Below are positions 25,068 through 34,704 of a stretch of DNA of 64,000 nt, piece by piece. The stretch's first letter is position 1; each line of letters starts with the position of its first letter. The notes beneath the pieces are model-generated. The model was not told where the DNA came from and ran no database searches. It was given only the letters and a program-made list of their open reading frames with translations. The stretch is from positions 89,510,642-89,574,641 of the forward strand of contig CM049306.1 in assembly GCA_026874595.1 (NCBI GenBank), in the 5' to 3' direction. The stretch comes from Sipunculus nudus (lineage: Eukaryota; Annelida; Sipuncula; Golfingiida; Sipunculidae). The translations under genes and the position numbers were made by a program.

Positions 25068-25892
25068 TTAAGGACATGGTTCGGGAGTTATGAAACCACC
25101 TCGCGATATCGTGGACCAACGGTTCGTGCGGTTCACTTCTGCGGCCACGTACACGAGATACTTGGTGGACGGCTCAGCATGGACGAGCTTCGCAGAATTG
25201 GTGGCAACGGTGTGGACGTGGGTCTCTACCTGAGGAACCCACCTGTAGTTTGGATCGTAAACCGAGCTGCCCGGTGGATTTTCTGTGTCAGGGACCTTTT
25301 GGTAGATCACCTTGTACCGGTATGTTCCAGGAGCGGCAGGGGTGTTCCATGTCACAGAATTTGTTTTGAGAGTTTTTGTGACCTGCTTCGGCTGCGAGGG
25401 TTTCCTTGGGGCGGCCGTGTCCACCACCTTCAAATAGAGGGCGCTGCTTCTTAGGGCGGAGCAAACAAAACATCCACAGCCGCAATACACGGCAGAGAAT
25501 CCGTTGGGCAGTTCGTCGGCGGATATGTTGAACAAGGCATTCGACCGTCCAGAGGTGGAATTTTCTACGAACACTCTCGGCGACGACATGTTGAACAGCT
25601 CGAGTACTCCTGTGGACAGTCCGAACCCCATGGTCATAACCGAAGGGCAAGGGTCTTCCTTGTGAACGTTGCATCCCAAACGGCACCGCACAGTGATCGT
25701 GTCACCATCGCCGAAAGCCAGTGTCTTGTTGTCGTACGCCTCGATTCGATACTGGTAAGGGTCGGAGCACATCTTTGTATCCGATGTGTAAGACGCGTAG
25801 TTATGGAAAGTGACTGTGCGACTGCCTTCAATCACATAAAGGCAGCCTGCCAACAGTGTGAACAGATGCAACATGGGCGGCAGCGGTTTCAT
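25068..25892 (-). CDS. Secreted FN3-domain protein, copy 2
   Basis: 274 aa from ATG 25892 (the frame extends upstream but only through non-ATG codons). Same architecture as copy 1: signal peptide (about 1-23), Cys-rich N-terminal domain with sequons, FN3 domain at about 170-272 (NSVTWNTP, YRYKVIY), and NRWSTIS near the C-terminus. Long blocks are identical or nearly so to copy 1 (for example ENSTSGR.NALFNISADEL), so the pair arose by tandem duplication and then diverged. A TTATATC box lies at about 25971-25977, overlapping a CACGTG. No membrane segment. Function unknown; a secreted ligand-binding or decoy role is inferred from architecture. Confidence 0.75.
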   Translation of the reverse strand: MKPLPPMLHLFTLLAGCLYVIEGSRTVTFHNYASYTSDTKMCSDPYQYRIEAYDNKTLAFGDGDTITVRCRLGCNVHKEDPCPSVMTMGFGLSTGVLELFNMSSPRVFVENSTSGRSNALFNISADELPNGFSAVYCGCGCFVCSALRSSALYLKVVDTAAPRKPSQPKQVTKTLKTNSVTWNTPAAPGTYRYKVIYQKVPDTENPPGSSVYDPNYRWVPQVETHVHTVATNSAKLVHAEPSTKYLVYVAAEVNRTNRWSTISRGGFITPEPCP

Positions 25893-26320
25893 CTTTGCCG
25901 AAAGCGCGTTATTCGTACGTTTGCTGCTCACAAGCGTCCCGCATTGCACGCCCTGACTCGTAGTGCGGCAGCCACGTGATATAACTGTCCCTCCAAAACA
26001 AATATAGTCATATGACGCAGTTTCGCTAAATTGAATTATGTTTGCGCGGTTATAATGTTTCTGAAGTAAGCGGGTATGTGCGGCTGATGAGTCTGTATGC
26101 TGTTATATCTACGTGTTTCTCAGCTCGCTCCAAGGAACTCTAACTCAAATATAACCTCCTCATTTTCTGCCGCCTGGTTTGTAAAGCCACCAGCAGTGTA
26201 AATTTTATATATTATGACAGTGTGGTTGTGCCAAGCACTACACGCCATTGTAGTCCCGTATGTTATATAACACGTTCGATGTAGATCCCCTTGTCGTCTT
26301 TTGAGGTGCGTGTCGTTTAT

Positions 26321-26596
26321 TCACTTGTCTTTGATGTCAGATTTGTAGATAACGTGTCTCTTCTCTAAACCACAAAAGTCAACACCCATGAAATGGAAAT
26401 GGCAGTGATGTGTTGGATATGGCTGTCCAGAAGAGAAAAACAAGTTATCCCATTCGACAGACCCGACGGTCAGTTTTCTACACCCTCCCTTTCCGAACAC
26501 GTTTTCTTTGGCAAGATACCGCCTATCGCAGTTGTTCCTGTTCACCAGGTGTGTTGTCGTGAGCCCAGTGTCTGTATCGACAACCACCACGTTCAT
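26321..26596 (-). CDS. Small hypothetical protein
   Basis: 91 aa from ATG 26596, with Cys and His residues late in the chain (HHCHFHF). No family recognised. The frame is open and lies upstream of the FN3 pair on the same strand, but no convincing TATA/poly(A) pair was found. It could be a chance frame or an exon of something larger. Confidence 0.35.
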   Translation of the reverse strand: MNVVVVDTDTGLTTTHLVNRNNCDRRYLAKENVFGKGGCRKLTVGSVEWDNLFFSSGQPYPTHHCHFHFMGVDFCGLEKRHVIYKSDIKDK

Positions 26597-26639
26597 TATT
26601 GGTACGACTACCAATCGCAGTTTACAAGACGCAGAATGA

Positions 26640-27490
26640 AATAAAACATGTCACCACTATGTGCGTGGTGCAGCCTATCCCTCACGTGTCGACCACAAGA
26701 GACAGTGTGACAGTAAACGCGGCCGATCTGGGGCTTTATATATGTGCGTTGTCCTTCTGAAAGTATGCTTAACATTTAGACTAACCCACAACAACGTGTC
26801 GTGTTACATTGTGAGTCACGCAAAATAGTTGTGTTTAGACTGATTAATCATGTTGTTTACCAGTGATCGTGACAAAGATTATGTTAAGGTAAAAACAAAC
26901 CAGGCAAGTGGAGTATAACAACATACAAAAAACCCCCACTTGGTACGTTTAAAGGATGATGATATATATATTATTATACGGCTTAACAATAGATACTAGT
27001 CTCAAACGTACGGCTTGTTGTTTTCTGAAAAGGACATTGTACGACAGCGTCTGTATGGTATGTGATATAACGTAAACAACACTATTGATCACAGTTTTCC
27101 CGTCCTGTTCTAGGCTAATGTTACGTGACCCACAGTCCAACGGTCTGTAACATGAAAACACCGCCACAGGGCCTTTTACAGACAAACTATGCACGGGACT
27201 TTTCGATACGTAAACATACAGTATTTCATATATGCAGGATACAGACTCACCATTTATCCCACGTAAGAACGAAACCGGGTTGATGAATTAATAAATCGCA
27301 GATGTTCCACAATGGTCAATTTCGAACCAGCCCTATCTTGAATAAATATGGCTTTATATTTTCGGTACGCCCATTTTACATGCCATCATGAAATGTCAAA
27401 ATATATATATATATATCTATACATGATAGACTCCATGCTATCGAAATATATTTCACGATCCACCCCGATGCCAGCATTCAGTCATTCTAA
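26640..27490. other. Intergenic region before the fold-back repeat
   Basis: AT-rich, with a TA run near 27402-27415. A short minus-strand frame at 26949-27194 lacks an ATG start and recognisable domain. No supported gene. Confidence 0.45.
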
Positions 27491-28349
27491 GTCTGACTCA
27501 GATATTAAATCTGTTATATATATCTCCTCTCTGGACACGGTTAAAATAGTTCCGGTATCATACGATAGGGGGCGCTGCCTTATACAGCACACTGGTCAAC
27601 ATAACAAAATAGCCCATTGCCGGACAACGGTCTACACAACATTTACGAAATATGTGCTAAAATCTTTGGAAAAATATGCTTAAAGCGTTCAACGAGTGAC
27701 ATTTGCGATATCTTTTCAAGTTTGCGCGTACATCTTGCACAAACGTGAAAACTGCCGCACACCAAAGATTTCAATGTGTCCACAACCCTACTATATAAGC
27801 AGGCCGACTCTGTTATACTATCAGTTGAGAGCGCTCTATGGGCGCTTTTGGGTCCCAGACGGCTCCCCTGTGGGGGAGGGGGGGGACTTGAGGGGGGGAG
27901 GGGGCGGCCCCTCCCTCTGCCTTATGTCAAGAAGTGATAGAGTTGTGGGCCTGGGGTAGGTTGTGTGGTTCAAGTCAGAAGTAGACCGGTTGTAGGTTTG
28001 GGGATCGCCGGCAGAGGGAAAGAAGGGTCGGTTGGATGTGAAAGGTCGGTCTGGGTCGTCGAGGTCGGAGGTGAAAGGTCAGTAGGGTTTACCAAGGGGG
28101 GGGGAACAGGGTAGTTCTGTGTGGGATCGCCGGGGGGGGGGAGGAACAGGGGAGTTCTGGGTAGGATCGCCGGGGGGGAGGAACAGGGGAGTCCTGGTTG
28201 GGATCGGAGACGCATGTGAATGGTCAAAGAGTGTTCATCGAATATCATCGGTACTGGAAAAGCCACAGGTGTGCAACGCATGTCAAAGCACTATGGGATC
28301 GTTCAGGGTCTCCGCTTGGACCGAGGCCCCTATAGAAATTTCTCCACAG

Positions 28350-29225
28350 GGGTCGTGGTGGGGGCTTCGCCCCCGGGGTATATTCTTTGTAGAGATCGAT
28401 CCCCCATAAATTATTATCCCTGGGGGCGAAGCCCCCATGAGGAATTACATGGAAGGCCCGTGGTGGGGGCCTCGCCCCCAGGGGATAATACTTTATGTGG
28501 GATCGAACCCAACAAAGAATATACACAGGGGGCGAGGCCCCCATAAGGAATTACATGGAAGGCCCGTGGCGGGGGCCTCGCCCCCAGGGGATAATACTTT
28601 ATGTGGGATCGATCCCTACAAAGAATATACCCCGGGGGCGAAGCCCCCATAAGGAAATATATGGAAGGTCCGTGGTGGGGGCCTCGCCCCCGGGAATAAT
28701 ACTTTATGTGGGATCGATCCCTAAAAAGAATATACACTGGGGGCGAGGCCCCCATAAGTAAATATATGGAAGGCCCGTGGTGGGGGCCTCGCCCCCAGGG
28801 GATAATACTTTATGTGGGATCGATCCCTAAAAAGAATATACACAGGGGGCGAGGCCCCCATAAGGAATTACATGGAAGGCCCGTGGCGGGGGCCTCGCCC
28901 CCAGGGGATAATACTTTATGTGGGATCGATCCCTACAAAGAATATATCCCGGGGGCGAAGCCCCCATAAGGAAATATATGGTAGGTCCGTGGTGGGGGCC
29001 TCGCCCCCGGGAATAATATTTTATGGGAGATCGATCCCTAAAAAGAATATACACTGGGGGCGAGGCCCCCATAAGGAATTACACGGAAGGCCCGTTGTGG
29101 GGGCCTCGCCCCCAGGGGATAATACATTATGTGCGATCGATCCCTACAAAGAATATACACAGGGGGCGAGGCCCCCATAAGGATTTACATGGAGGGCCCG
29201 TGGTGGGGGCCTCGCCCCCCGGGAA
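28350..29225 (+). repeat. Left tandem array, about nine 106-bp units
   Basis: Each unit contains GGTGGGGGCCTCGCCCCC, an AT-rich half with GATAATACTTTATG and GGGATCGATCCCT, AAAGAATATACAC, then GGGGGCGAGGCCCCCATAAG and an ACATGGAAGGCCCGTGG linker. The two GC boxes are inverse copies of each other, so every unit can form its own hairpin. Boxes recur at about 105-107-bp steps from 28351 to 29204. Confidence 0.85.
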
Positions 29226-29237
29226 TATTCATTTTAC

Positions 29238-29303
29238 GGATCGAGGCGCCGAAGGCGCCCCCCATACATACATCTGTGTATTGGCGCGTTCGGCGCCCCG
29301 ATC
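29238..29303. repeat. Central hairpin of the fold-back element
   Basis: GGATCGAGGCGCCGAAGGCGCC pairs imperfectly with GGCGCGTTCGGCGCCCCGATCC across a loop of about 22 bp (CCCATACATACATCTGTGTATT). It marks where the 106-bp units switch orientation. Confidence 0.75.
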
Positions 29304-29319
29304 CCCATACAGTATTCTC

Positions 29320-29600
29320 CCGGGGGGCGAGGCCCCCACCACGATCCTTCCATGTAATTCCTTATGGGGGCCTCGCCCCCAGTGTATATTCTTTTTAGGG
29401 ATCGATCCCATATAAAGTATTATCCCCTGGGGGCGAGGCCCCCACCACGGGCCCTCCATGTTATTCCGTATGGGGGCCTCGCCCCCTGTGTATATTCTTT
29501 TTAGGGATCGATCCCCCATAAAGTATTATCCCCTGGGGGCGAGGCCCCCACCACGACCCCTGTGGAGAAACCTCTATAGGGGCCTCGGCCCCAGGGGAGA
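29320..29600 (-). repeat. Right tandem array, about three 106-bp units, inverted
   Basis: GGGGGCGAGGCCCCCACCAC boxes at about 29323, 29429 and 29537 are the reverse of the left array. Three copies here against about nine on the left means asymmetric expansion or contraction. Confidence 0.8.
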
Positions 29601-29739
29601 CTCTGTGGTGATCGGAACGATCCCATTGTGCTTTGACATGCGTTGCACACCGTTGGCTTTCCCAGTACCGATGATACCCGACGATCACTCTTTAACCATT
29701 CACATCCGTATACGAACCACCTAGGACTCCCCTGTTCCC

Positions 29740-29960
29740 CCCCCTTGTGACCCCTGTTGACCTTTCACCTCCGACCCGATCCCACTCACAACTCCCCTGT
29801 TCTCCCCCCCCAGGCGACCCCTGCTGACCTTTCACCCGATTCCACCTAGGTCTTCTTGTTCCCCCCCCCCCCGGCGACCCCTGTTGACCTTTCACCTCCG
29901 ACCTCGTCGACCCCAACCGACCTTTCACATCCAACCGACCTACAACCGGTCCACTTCTGA
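29740..29960 (+). repeat. TGACCTTTCACC short tandem repeat in the right arm
   Basis: CCCCTGTTGACCTTTCACC(TCCGAC) recurs about four times between poly-C tracts, with counterparts in inverse orientation in the left arm (about 28040-28080). Each holds an AGGTCA-type half-site on the minus strand. Confidence 0.6.
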
Positions 29961-30885
29961 CTTGAACCACACAACCGACCCCAGGCCCACAACTCTATTA
30001 CTTCTTGGCATAAGGCAGAGGGAGGGGCCGCCCCCTCCCCCCCTCAAGTCCCCCCCCTCCCCCACAGGGGAGCCGTCTGGGACCCAAAAGCGCCCATAGA
30101 GCGCTCTCAACTGATAGTATAATAGACTCGGCCTGCTTATGTAGTAGGGTTGTGGACACATTGAAATCTTTGGTGTGCGGCAGATTTCACGTTTGTGCAA
30201 GATGTACGCGCAAACTGAAAAAGATATCGCAAATGTTACTCGTTGAACGTTTGAAGCATATTTTTCCAAAGATTTTAGCATATATTTCGTAAATGTTGTG
30301 TAGACCGTTGTCCGGCAAATGGCCATTTTGTGTTGCTGACCAATATGTTGGCGTCAGTATCGCCACCTGCCGACGACAAGTGGAACTATATCAGATAGAC
30401 AACGGATTTATCTGATTCATGTTGCACACATGAAACAACATTTGTGCGGACTACATACTTTAATTGAACTGGATGTTTTGTGTGTCTGTATGTATTTATA
30501 AAATGTATCAGAAAATAATCATGAATCACATATGCGGATGATCATGGCATAAAGAAGACCGTGAAAACTTTCATATTTTATTCATTATATAAGTTCCATG
30601 TGATAAGTTCCACACGTATAGTGACGTAGATTCAGGCAAAACATTGTTAAAAATAACGAGTAAAACAAGTTTTTAGACACATTTTTGGAATATTGTCACA
30701 TATGCATTTATTTAAAATTTCGTTTTCTGAGTTTGGAAGTATCAAGTGTTATCAACATCTATAAGTATGTTTGTCGTATCTGGTTGATCAGATCCATATA
30801 ACATCTGGCTGTTCAAACGATGTTCGTGCATTCGCATTGGATGTGCCTAAAATATACATCTGGGTGACGAATGGTTTTTGCTGTA

Positions 30886-31315
30886 CCCGTCTTCTCTGAC
30901 ACATCTCGTCCTTGGAAACGTAGCAGGTTGTTTACGTATGTCTCAAGCTATCCTGGTTTCATACTGTTCTGTGACCTGAATAAGTCACAATAACCCGTAA
31001 ACAAGACAATGAATCATCTCTTGTCTGCCACATCACGGCCTTGAAAACATAGCATGTTGTTTACGTATGTATCAAGCTATCCTGGTTTCATACTGCTCTG
31101 TGACCTGAATATGTCACATTTACCCGTAAACAAGACAATCAATCATCTCTTGTCTGACACGTTGCGTCCTTGAAAACGTAGCATCTTGTTTACGTATGTA
31201 TCAAGCTATCCTGGTTTCATACTGCTCTGAGGCCTGAATATGTCACATTCACCCGTAAACAAGACAATTAATCATCCCTTGTCTGCCACACCACGTCCTT
31301 GAAAACGTAGCACGT
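30886..31315 (+). repeat. Tandem repeat of about 129 bp, left flank of the 31.5-kb gene
   Basis: Three full units and one partial. Each contains CTTGTCTG(C/A)CAC, GTCCTTG(A/G)AAACGTAGCA, TTGTTTACGTATGT, TCAAGCTATCCTGGTTTCAT and ACCCGTAAACAAGACAAT. Units start near 30890, 31019, 31148 and 31277. An inverted copy lies at 32384-32640. Confidence 0.75.
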
Positions 31316-31554
31316 TGAAAGTATACGCTCTAGTTATGCAATGCTCTACACCTGTCACGATGACATGTACTGGGCTGCAGCACTGATTCCTGTACACAAT
31401 ATGAGTCATTCGTTTCGTTTTAACTTGTGGCGTGAAAACATATGCATGACTCGGCAATCTGGTCAAGTGTTATAAACATTCGGTTTTACACGCTCACGTC
31501 ATATACAATACATCTGTCAAACGCTTGTTCACCATACTTGGCGTCACACGCATC

Positions 31555-32112
31555 TTACGCAGCGTCCTCACTGGTACCAACATCCTTCGTCTCGGCCACC
31601 GTTACGTCGTGGTCTATCAGGACAGAAGCAGCCTTCGGTGGTACCTTCGCTTTTTTCATCCGCCTTTTCGCAAACCATGCCATGTAGTACTGTTGACCAG
31701 GTGTGTCGTTCACGGATACGAGACAGGGAAGCCCGTCGTACCTGACACCCAATCTGAAGTGGCGGAGATTGATCTCCCGGGCGTAAGACGGGAAACAGTG
31801 CCGAACAAACTGTTCTTTCCACCAGTCGGCTACGCCCTTGCACATAGTTAATCGGCCGTTGTCGTAATAGTCCTTGTAACAGTCCCATTCCCCCCAAACG
31901 TGCCGGATGAACCGGGACTGTGCCGGAATGCGGCCGAGTATCCAGTCCCACCTCCTAAACATGGTTTGACAGTGCAGACATTGCCAACCATCTTGGGTTG
32001 GTTGACCGATGGGGTCGACGATCTCTTCATCACTAGGCGAGGGCACAGTTTGTGGTGGAGGCGCAGTTGGTAACGGGGGATCTCCGCACTGTCCGATGCT
32101 CTTCAATGCCAT
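31555..32112 (-). CDS. Hypothetical Cys/Trp-rich protein, inverted paralogue of the 32.8-kb gene
   Basis: 185 aa from ATG 32112; the longer frame begins with a non-ATG codon, and a TTAAAATA box about 40 bp upstream supports the ATG. The N-terminus is Pro-rich (about 14-35). A Cys-x2-Cys (WQCLHC) and many aromatic residues follow at about 42-130, and the C-terminus is basic then acidic. No family recognised. The first ~20 residues and the 5' leader resemble those of the plus-strand gene at 32778, including the shared CxDxPLP spacing, but the rest differs. The two form an inverted duplication flanked by inverted repeats. Confidence 0.6.
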   Translation of the reverse strand: MALKSIGQCGDPPLPTAPPPQTVPSPSDEEIVDPIGQPTQDGWQCLHCQTMFRRWDWILGRIPAQSRFIRHVWGEWDCYKDYYDNGRLTMCKGVADWWKEQFVRHCFPSYAREINLRHFRLGVRYDGLPCLVSVNDTPGQQYYMAWFAKRRMKKAKVPPKAASVLIDHDVTVAETKDVGTSEDAA

Positions 32113-32383
32113 GATAGACTGGGGAATGGCAGCCAGGACCACGTGTGTATTTTAACTGATAACTCCTGTGGCCAGAAGGGGCTGCAACACTGGTATGGTT
32201 CTGCATGAGACACCGAGAAACTTTTATATGTGTGGTGTAAGTGGGGGGGGGGCAAAAATAATTCATACTGCACACGCAACAGACGTGAGCACAACAGCCA
32301 CGACACAAACGTCTCTACTGTGTCCGGGAAGTATCACACTCACCGGTTATCAACATGACTGATCAGTCCTGGTTTACTACGTT

Positions 32384-32640
32384 TTCAAGGACGTGACGTG
32401 TTAGACAAGGAAAAATGATTGATTGGCTTGTTTACGGGTGAATGTGACGGATTCAGATCACGGAGCAGTATGAAACAACGCAGGTCACGGAGCAGTATGA
32501 AACAACGCAGGTCACGGAGCAGTATGAAACAACGGTAGTTATAACAATACGTAAACAGCTTGCTACGTTTCCAAGGCCGTGACGTGGCAGACAAGGAAAG
32601 ATTAATGAGCTTGTTTACGGGTGTATGTGACGGATTAAGG
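32384..32640 (-). repeat. Inverted copy of the 129-bp repeat, with a 27-bp triplicate
   Basis: CGTTTTCAAGGACGTGACGTG and TGTTTACGGGTGAATGTGAC are reverse-complement versions of the 30886-31315 units. Two units are present. Inside, at about 32456-32536, a 27-bp word beginning TCACGGAGCAGTATGAAACA is repeated three times. Confidence 0.75.
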
Positions 32641-32777
32641 ACACAGGACAGGCGTGTGTATGACTTGGTGAACGTGTGTGGTTTGTGAGGGCTGCTGCCA
32701 GCACAGTGTGATACGACTTTCCTCATAACGTATAAGTTACGAGGCACATGGTCCCGGTTGTCATTCCTCGGTCGATA

Positions 32778-33317
32778 ATGGCATCAAACAGCACAGTGAA
32801 CTGCGCAGATCTACCGCTACCTAACATCGCTTTGCCTCCTTACGCGCAGGCCTATAGACATGAGCCTCCGCCTAGTTACGAGCAAGCCCTCCTCTCGAGC
32901 GGCACAGGACAGAATGCGGACTTGTGGGCGCTACTGCAGAAGTACCCCCACGGCCCAACACATGCGGACGAGATCAGAAAGCGTTACCAGGTGAATGAGA
33001 AGTTCGTTAGGAAATTGTCCCGAGACGTGCGACTGCCGTTTGTGCAGGCAGAGAAACGTGTATTCCTGCACGTCCCCGACGAGGTTCAGTACGCCCTCCA
33101 CTGGGGAATCATCAGCAAAACCACGTTAGACATCATCACGGAAAAGACTCCTGTTTTGAGGAAGCAGCGATCGCAGTTCATGTCGCACATGGAACGACGG
33201 CCCCTCGAAGATTGGATCATCCTCGAAGCCATCCTACATTACACCGGCTCTCAGGACTTGGCTTCTCCAATCACTGATACGGTGCAGAAACTAGGGTATG
33301 ACCTGATGCGCTTGTAA
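32778..33317 (+). CDS. CARD-like protein with PPxY motifs
   Basis: 179 aa from ATG 32778, chosen over the ATG at 32748 because a TATAAG box lies at about 32731 and the divergent paralogue starts at the matching Met. The Pro-rich N-terminus holds LPPYAQAY and PPPSYEQAL (about 22-40), PPxY-type motifs that recruit WW-domain (Nedd4-type) ligases. The C-terminal 70-80 residues fit the helix pattern of a caspase recruitment domain: GIISKTTLDIITEKTP, then LRKQRSQFMSHMERRP, then LEDWIILEAILHYTGSQDLA. CARDs pair with CARDs of apoptosis and NF-kappaB adaptors or IAPs. A viral decoy is inferred. CARD assignment is by eye; no structure or profile search was possible. Confidence 0.6.
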   Translation: MASNSTVNCADLPLPNIALPPYAQAYRHEPPPSYEQALLSSGTGQNADLWALLQKYPHGPTHADEIRKRYQVNEKFVRKLSRDVRLPFVQAEKRVFLHVPDEVQYALHWGIISKTTLDIITEKTPVLRKQRSQFMSHMERRPLEDWIILEAILHYTGSQDLASPITDTVQKLGYDLMRL

Positions 33318-33496
33318 CTTGCCTCGACAGGAACGTTGACGTGCTGCAGACGATTAACCGGTACTGTGACATGAATTGCTTTTTTTTGTTTGTTCAGCTC
33401 ACGTGACCGCTTCGGCTCTTGTGTTCTCAAGTGTAAACAAGTCGCTTGACACTCCCGCGGTGCATGACTCGTGGTGCATGACTCAGCCTTGAAGGG

Positions 33497-33504
33497 TATT
33501 TAAG
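33497..33504 (+). promoter_or_regulatory. TATA box for the 33.55-kb gene
   Basis: TATTTAAG, 49 bp before the ATG at 33553. A CTCACGTGAC E-box lies about 90 bp further upstream (about 33397-33406). Confidence 0.6.
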
Positions 33505-33552
33505 CGTTGGCGCGAGGGGAGTGTGGCAGACACGCTACAGTCTCTCTACACG

Positions 33553-34503
33553 ATGGATCGCGCCGAGGGGAACGACATGTTTACACTTCAGACGAAAGAG
33601 GAAATCGCAGCCCGTGACAAAAGGAGAGGCAAGCAGATTGTGCGTCCCATTATGCACCAGAAGCTTAATCGTAAGCAGACCGAGCAAATGATCCACTCCG
33701 GACTCGACCGAATGGAAGGATTACTCAAGAAAGACATCGACAGCCTGACCAAACGTGTTTCCGATTTGACAGACCGGGTTGAAAAGTTAAAAGAGAGAGT
33801 GTCACGTCCTATACAGTCCCAGTGTGATTCTGGACACGACAAGAAAAACGAATGTGAACGTAACGATGCCCCTAAAGCAGCAGCAGCAGCAGCTGCACAA
33901 ACAGCTGAATCACGTGACAAAAAGACCGACAACCCTGCACAAACAGCTGAATCACGTGACAAAAAGACCGACAAACCTGCACAAACAGCTGAATCGCGTG
34001 AACAAAAGGCCGACAAACCTGATGAAAAGGACGTAGGAGATGGAGCATCAGACATCACCATTCATGTGTTCTTACCGCCCTCAAAAACGTTGGAACAGGA
34101 ACAGAAGGGAAAACAAGGTGCGGCTAAACAAGGTGCGGCAAAAACAGGTGTGGCAAAACAAGGTGCGGCAAAACAAGGTGCGGCAAAACAAGGTGCGACT
34201 AAAACAGGTGCGACTGCACGCAACCCAGCTCCGACTATTGTGGAGAAATTTGATGCATTAGTGGAAGGCCCATCAGGAGCTATACCTGTTAAGTTAGCAA
34301 ATTTCTCCAACGGATCGTCTTTTTTTTGTGCATGCTCTGAATGCCAGCAATGGGTATCCGAAAATCATGACAAACTGGACAAACTTGGGAAGCCTGCAGG
34401 GGAATCGCATTCGGGGGTATCTGTGGAAATGATCAAAAAACCGTCTGAGAGGCCGTTGGATGTTGCACAGGGAACTGCTGGTCCAAAAAAATCCACAGAA
34501 TGA
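33553..34503 (+). CDS. Coiled-coil protein with two internal repeat tracts
   Basis: 316 aa from ATG 33553; the frame opens earlier only through a GTG. A basic N-terminus is followed by a heptad-type segment (about 58-90: SLTKRVSDLTDRVEKLKERV), likely a coiled coil. Then come a poly-Ala tract, three 14-residue repeats of AQTAESRDKKTDNP type (about 117-158), and seven five-residue KQGAA/KTGAT units (about 186-220). The C-terminus has a FFCACSECQQW Cys cluster. No family recognised. The low-complexity repeats are copy-number prone and lie in the accessory half of the virus-like segment. Confidence 0.75.
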   Translation: MDRAEGNDMFTLQTKEEIAARDKRRGKQIVRPIMHQKLNRKQTEQMIHSGLDRMEGLLKKDIDSLTKRVSDLTDRVEKLKERVSRPIQSQCDSGHDKKNECERNDAPKAAAAAAAQTAESRDKKTDNPAQTAESRDKKTDKPAQTAESREQKADKPDEKDVGDGASDITIHVFLPPSKTLEQEQKGKQGAAKQGAAKTGVAKQGAAKQGAAKQGATKTGATARNPAPTIVEKFDALVEGPSGAIPVKLANFSNGSSFFCACSECQQWVSENHDKLDKLGKPAGESHSGVSVEMIKKPSERPLDVAQGTAGPKKSTE

Positions 34504-34574
34504 ATAGAAGATGGATGTCCAGCTGGACAGAGCTGAGGACGAATCATGCTTTGGAGGTAACCTGATGCACAGAA

Positions 34575-34580
34575 AATAAA
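34575..34580 (+). terminator. AATAAA poly(A) signal
   Basis: 72 bp after the stop of the coiled-coil gene, and followed 64 bp later by the next gene's TATA box. Confidence 0.7.
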
Positions 34581-34643
34581 TCACGCTTTTGCTTCTTTTT
34601 GTGATATACAGTTATGGGGCACCGTTTATTCGGCCGACGATGA

Positions 34644-34650
34644 TATAAAA
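34644..34650 (+). promoter_or_regulatory. TATA box for the 34.7-kb gene
   Basis: TATAAAA, 55 bp before ATG 34705, which has a strong Kozak context (CACCATGG). Confidence 0.7.
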
Positions 34651-34704
34651 GTGTACAAACAAAGAACTAACCCCTCAGACTCGCATGCATTTCGACTGGT
34701 CACC

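Larger units (their letters stand above)
27490..30415. repeat. Large fold-back (inverted) repeat with GC-rich tandem core
   Basis: The left arm (about 27.50-28.45 kb) and the right arm (about 29.53-30.41 kb) are inverted copies. For example CCGGACAACGGTCTACACAAC near 27619 returns reverse-complemented near 30297-30317, and CACAGGGGTCGTGGTGGGGGC near 28344 matches the reverse of about 29548-29568. The arms are diverged, weakly at their outer ends. The core is an array of about 106-bp units in one orientation on the left and the opposite on the right, meeting at a hairpin near 29238-29303. It resembles a fold-back transposon or a viral inverted repeat/origin structure. Long open frames inside it are artefacts of the repeat. 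Confidence 0.85.

Noticed and set aside
28100-29720. Many overlapping open frames on both strands with GPRPQG/GEAP-type peptides
   Set aside because: They are translations of the GC-rich 106-bp tandem units, open in several frames at once, with no gene signals.
30886-32640. CRISPR-like array in the 129-bp repeats
   Set aside because: Repeat units are long, diverged and contiguous without unique spacers; the context is eukaryotic/viral.
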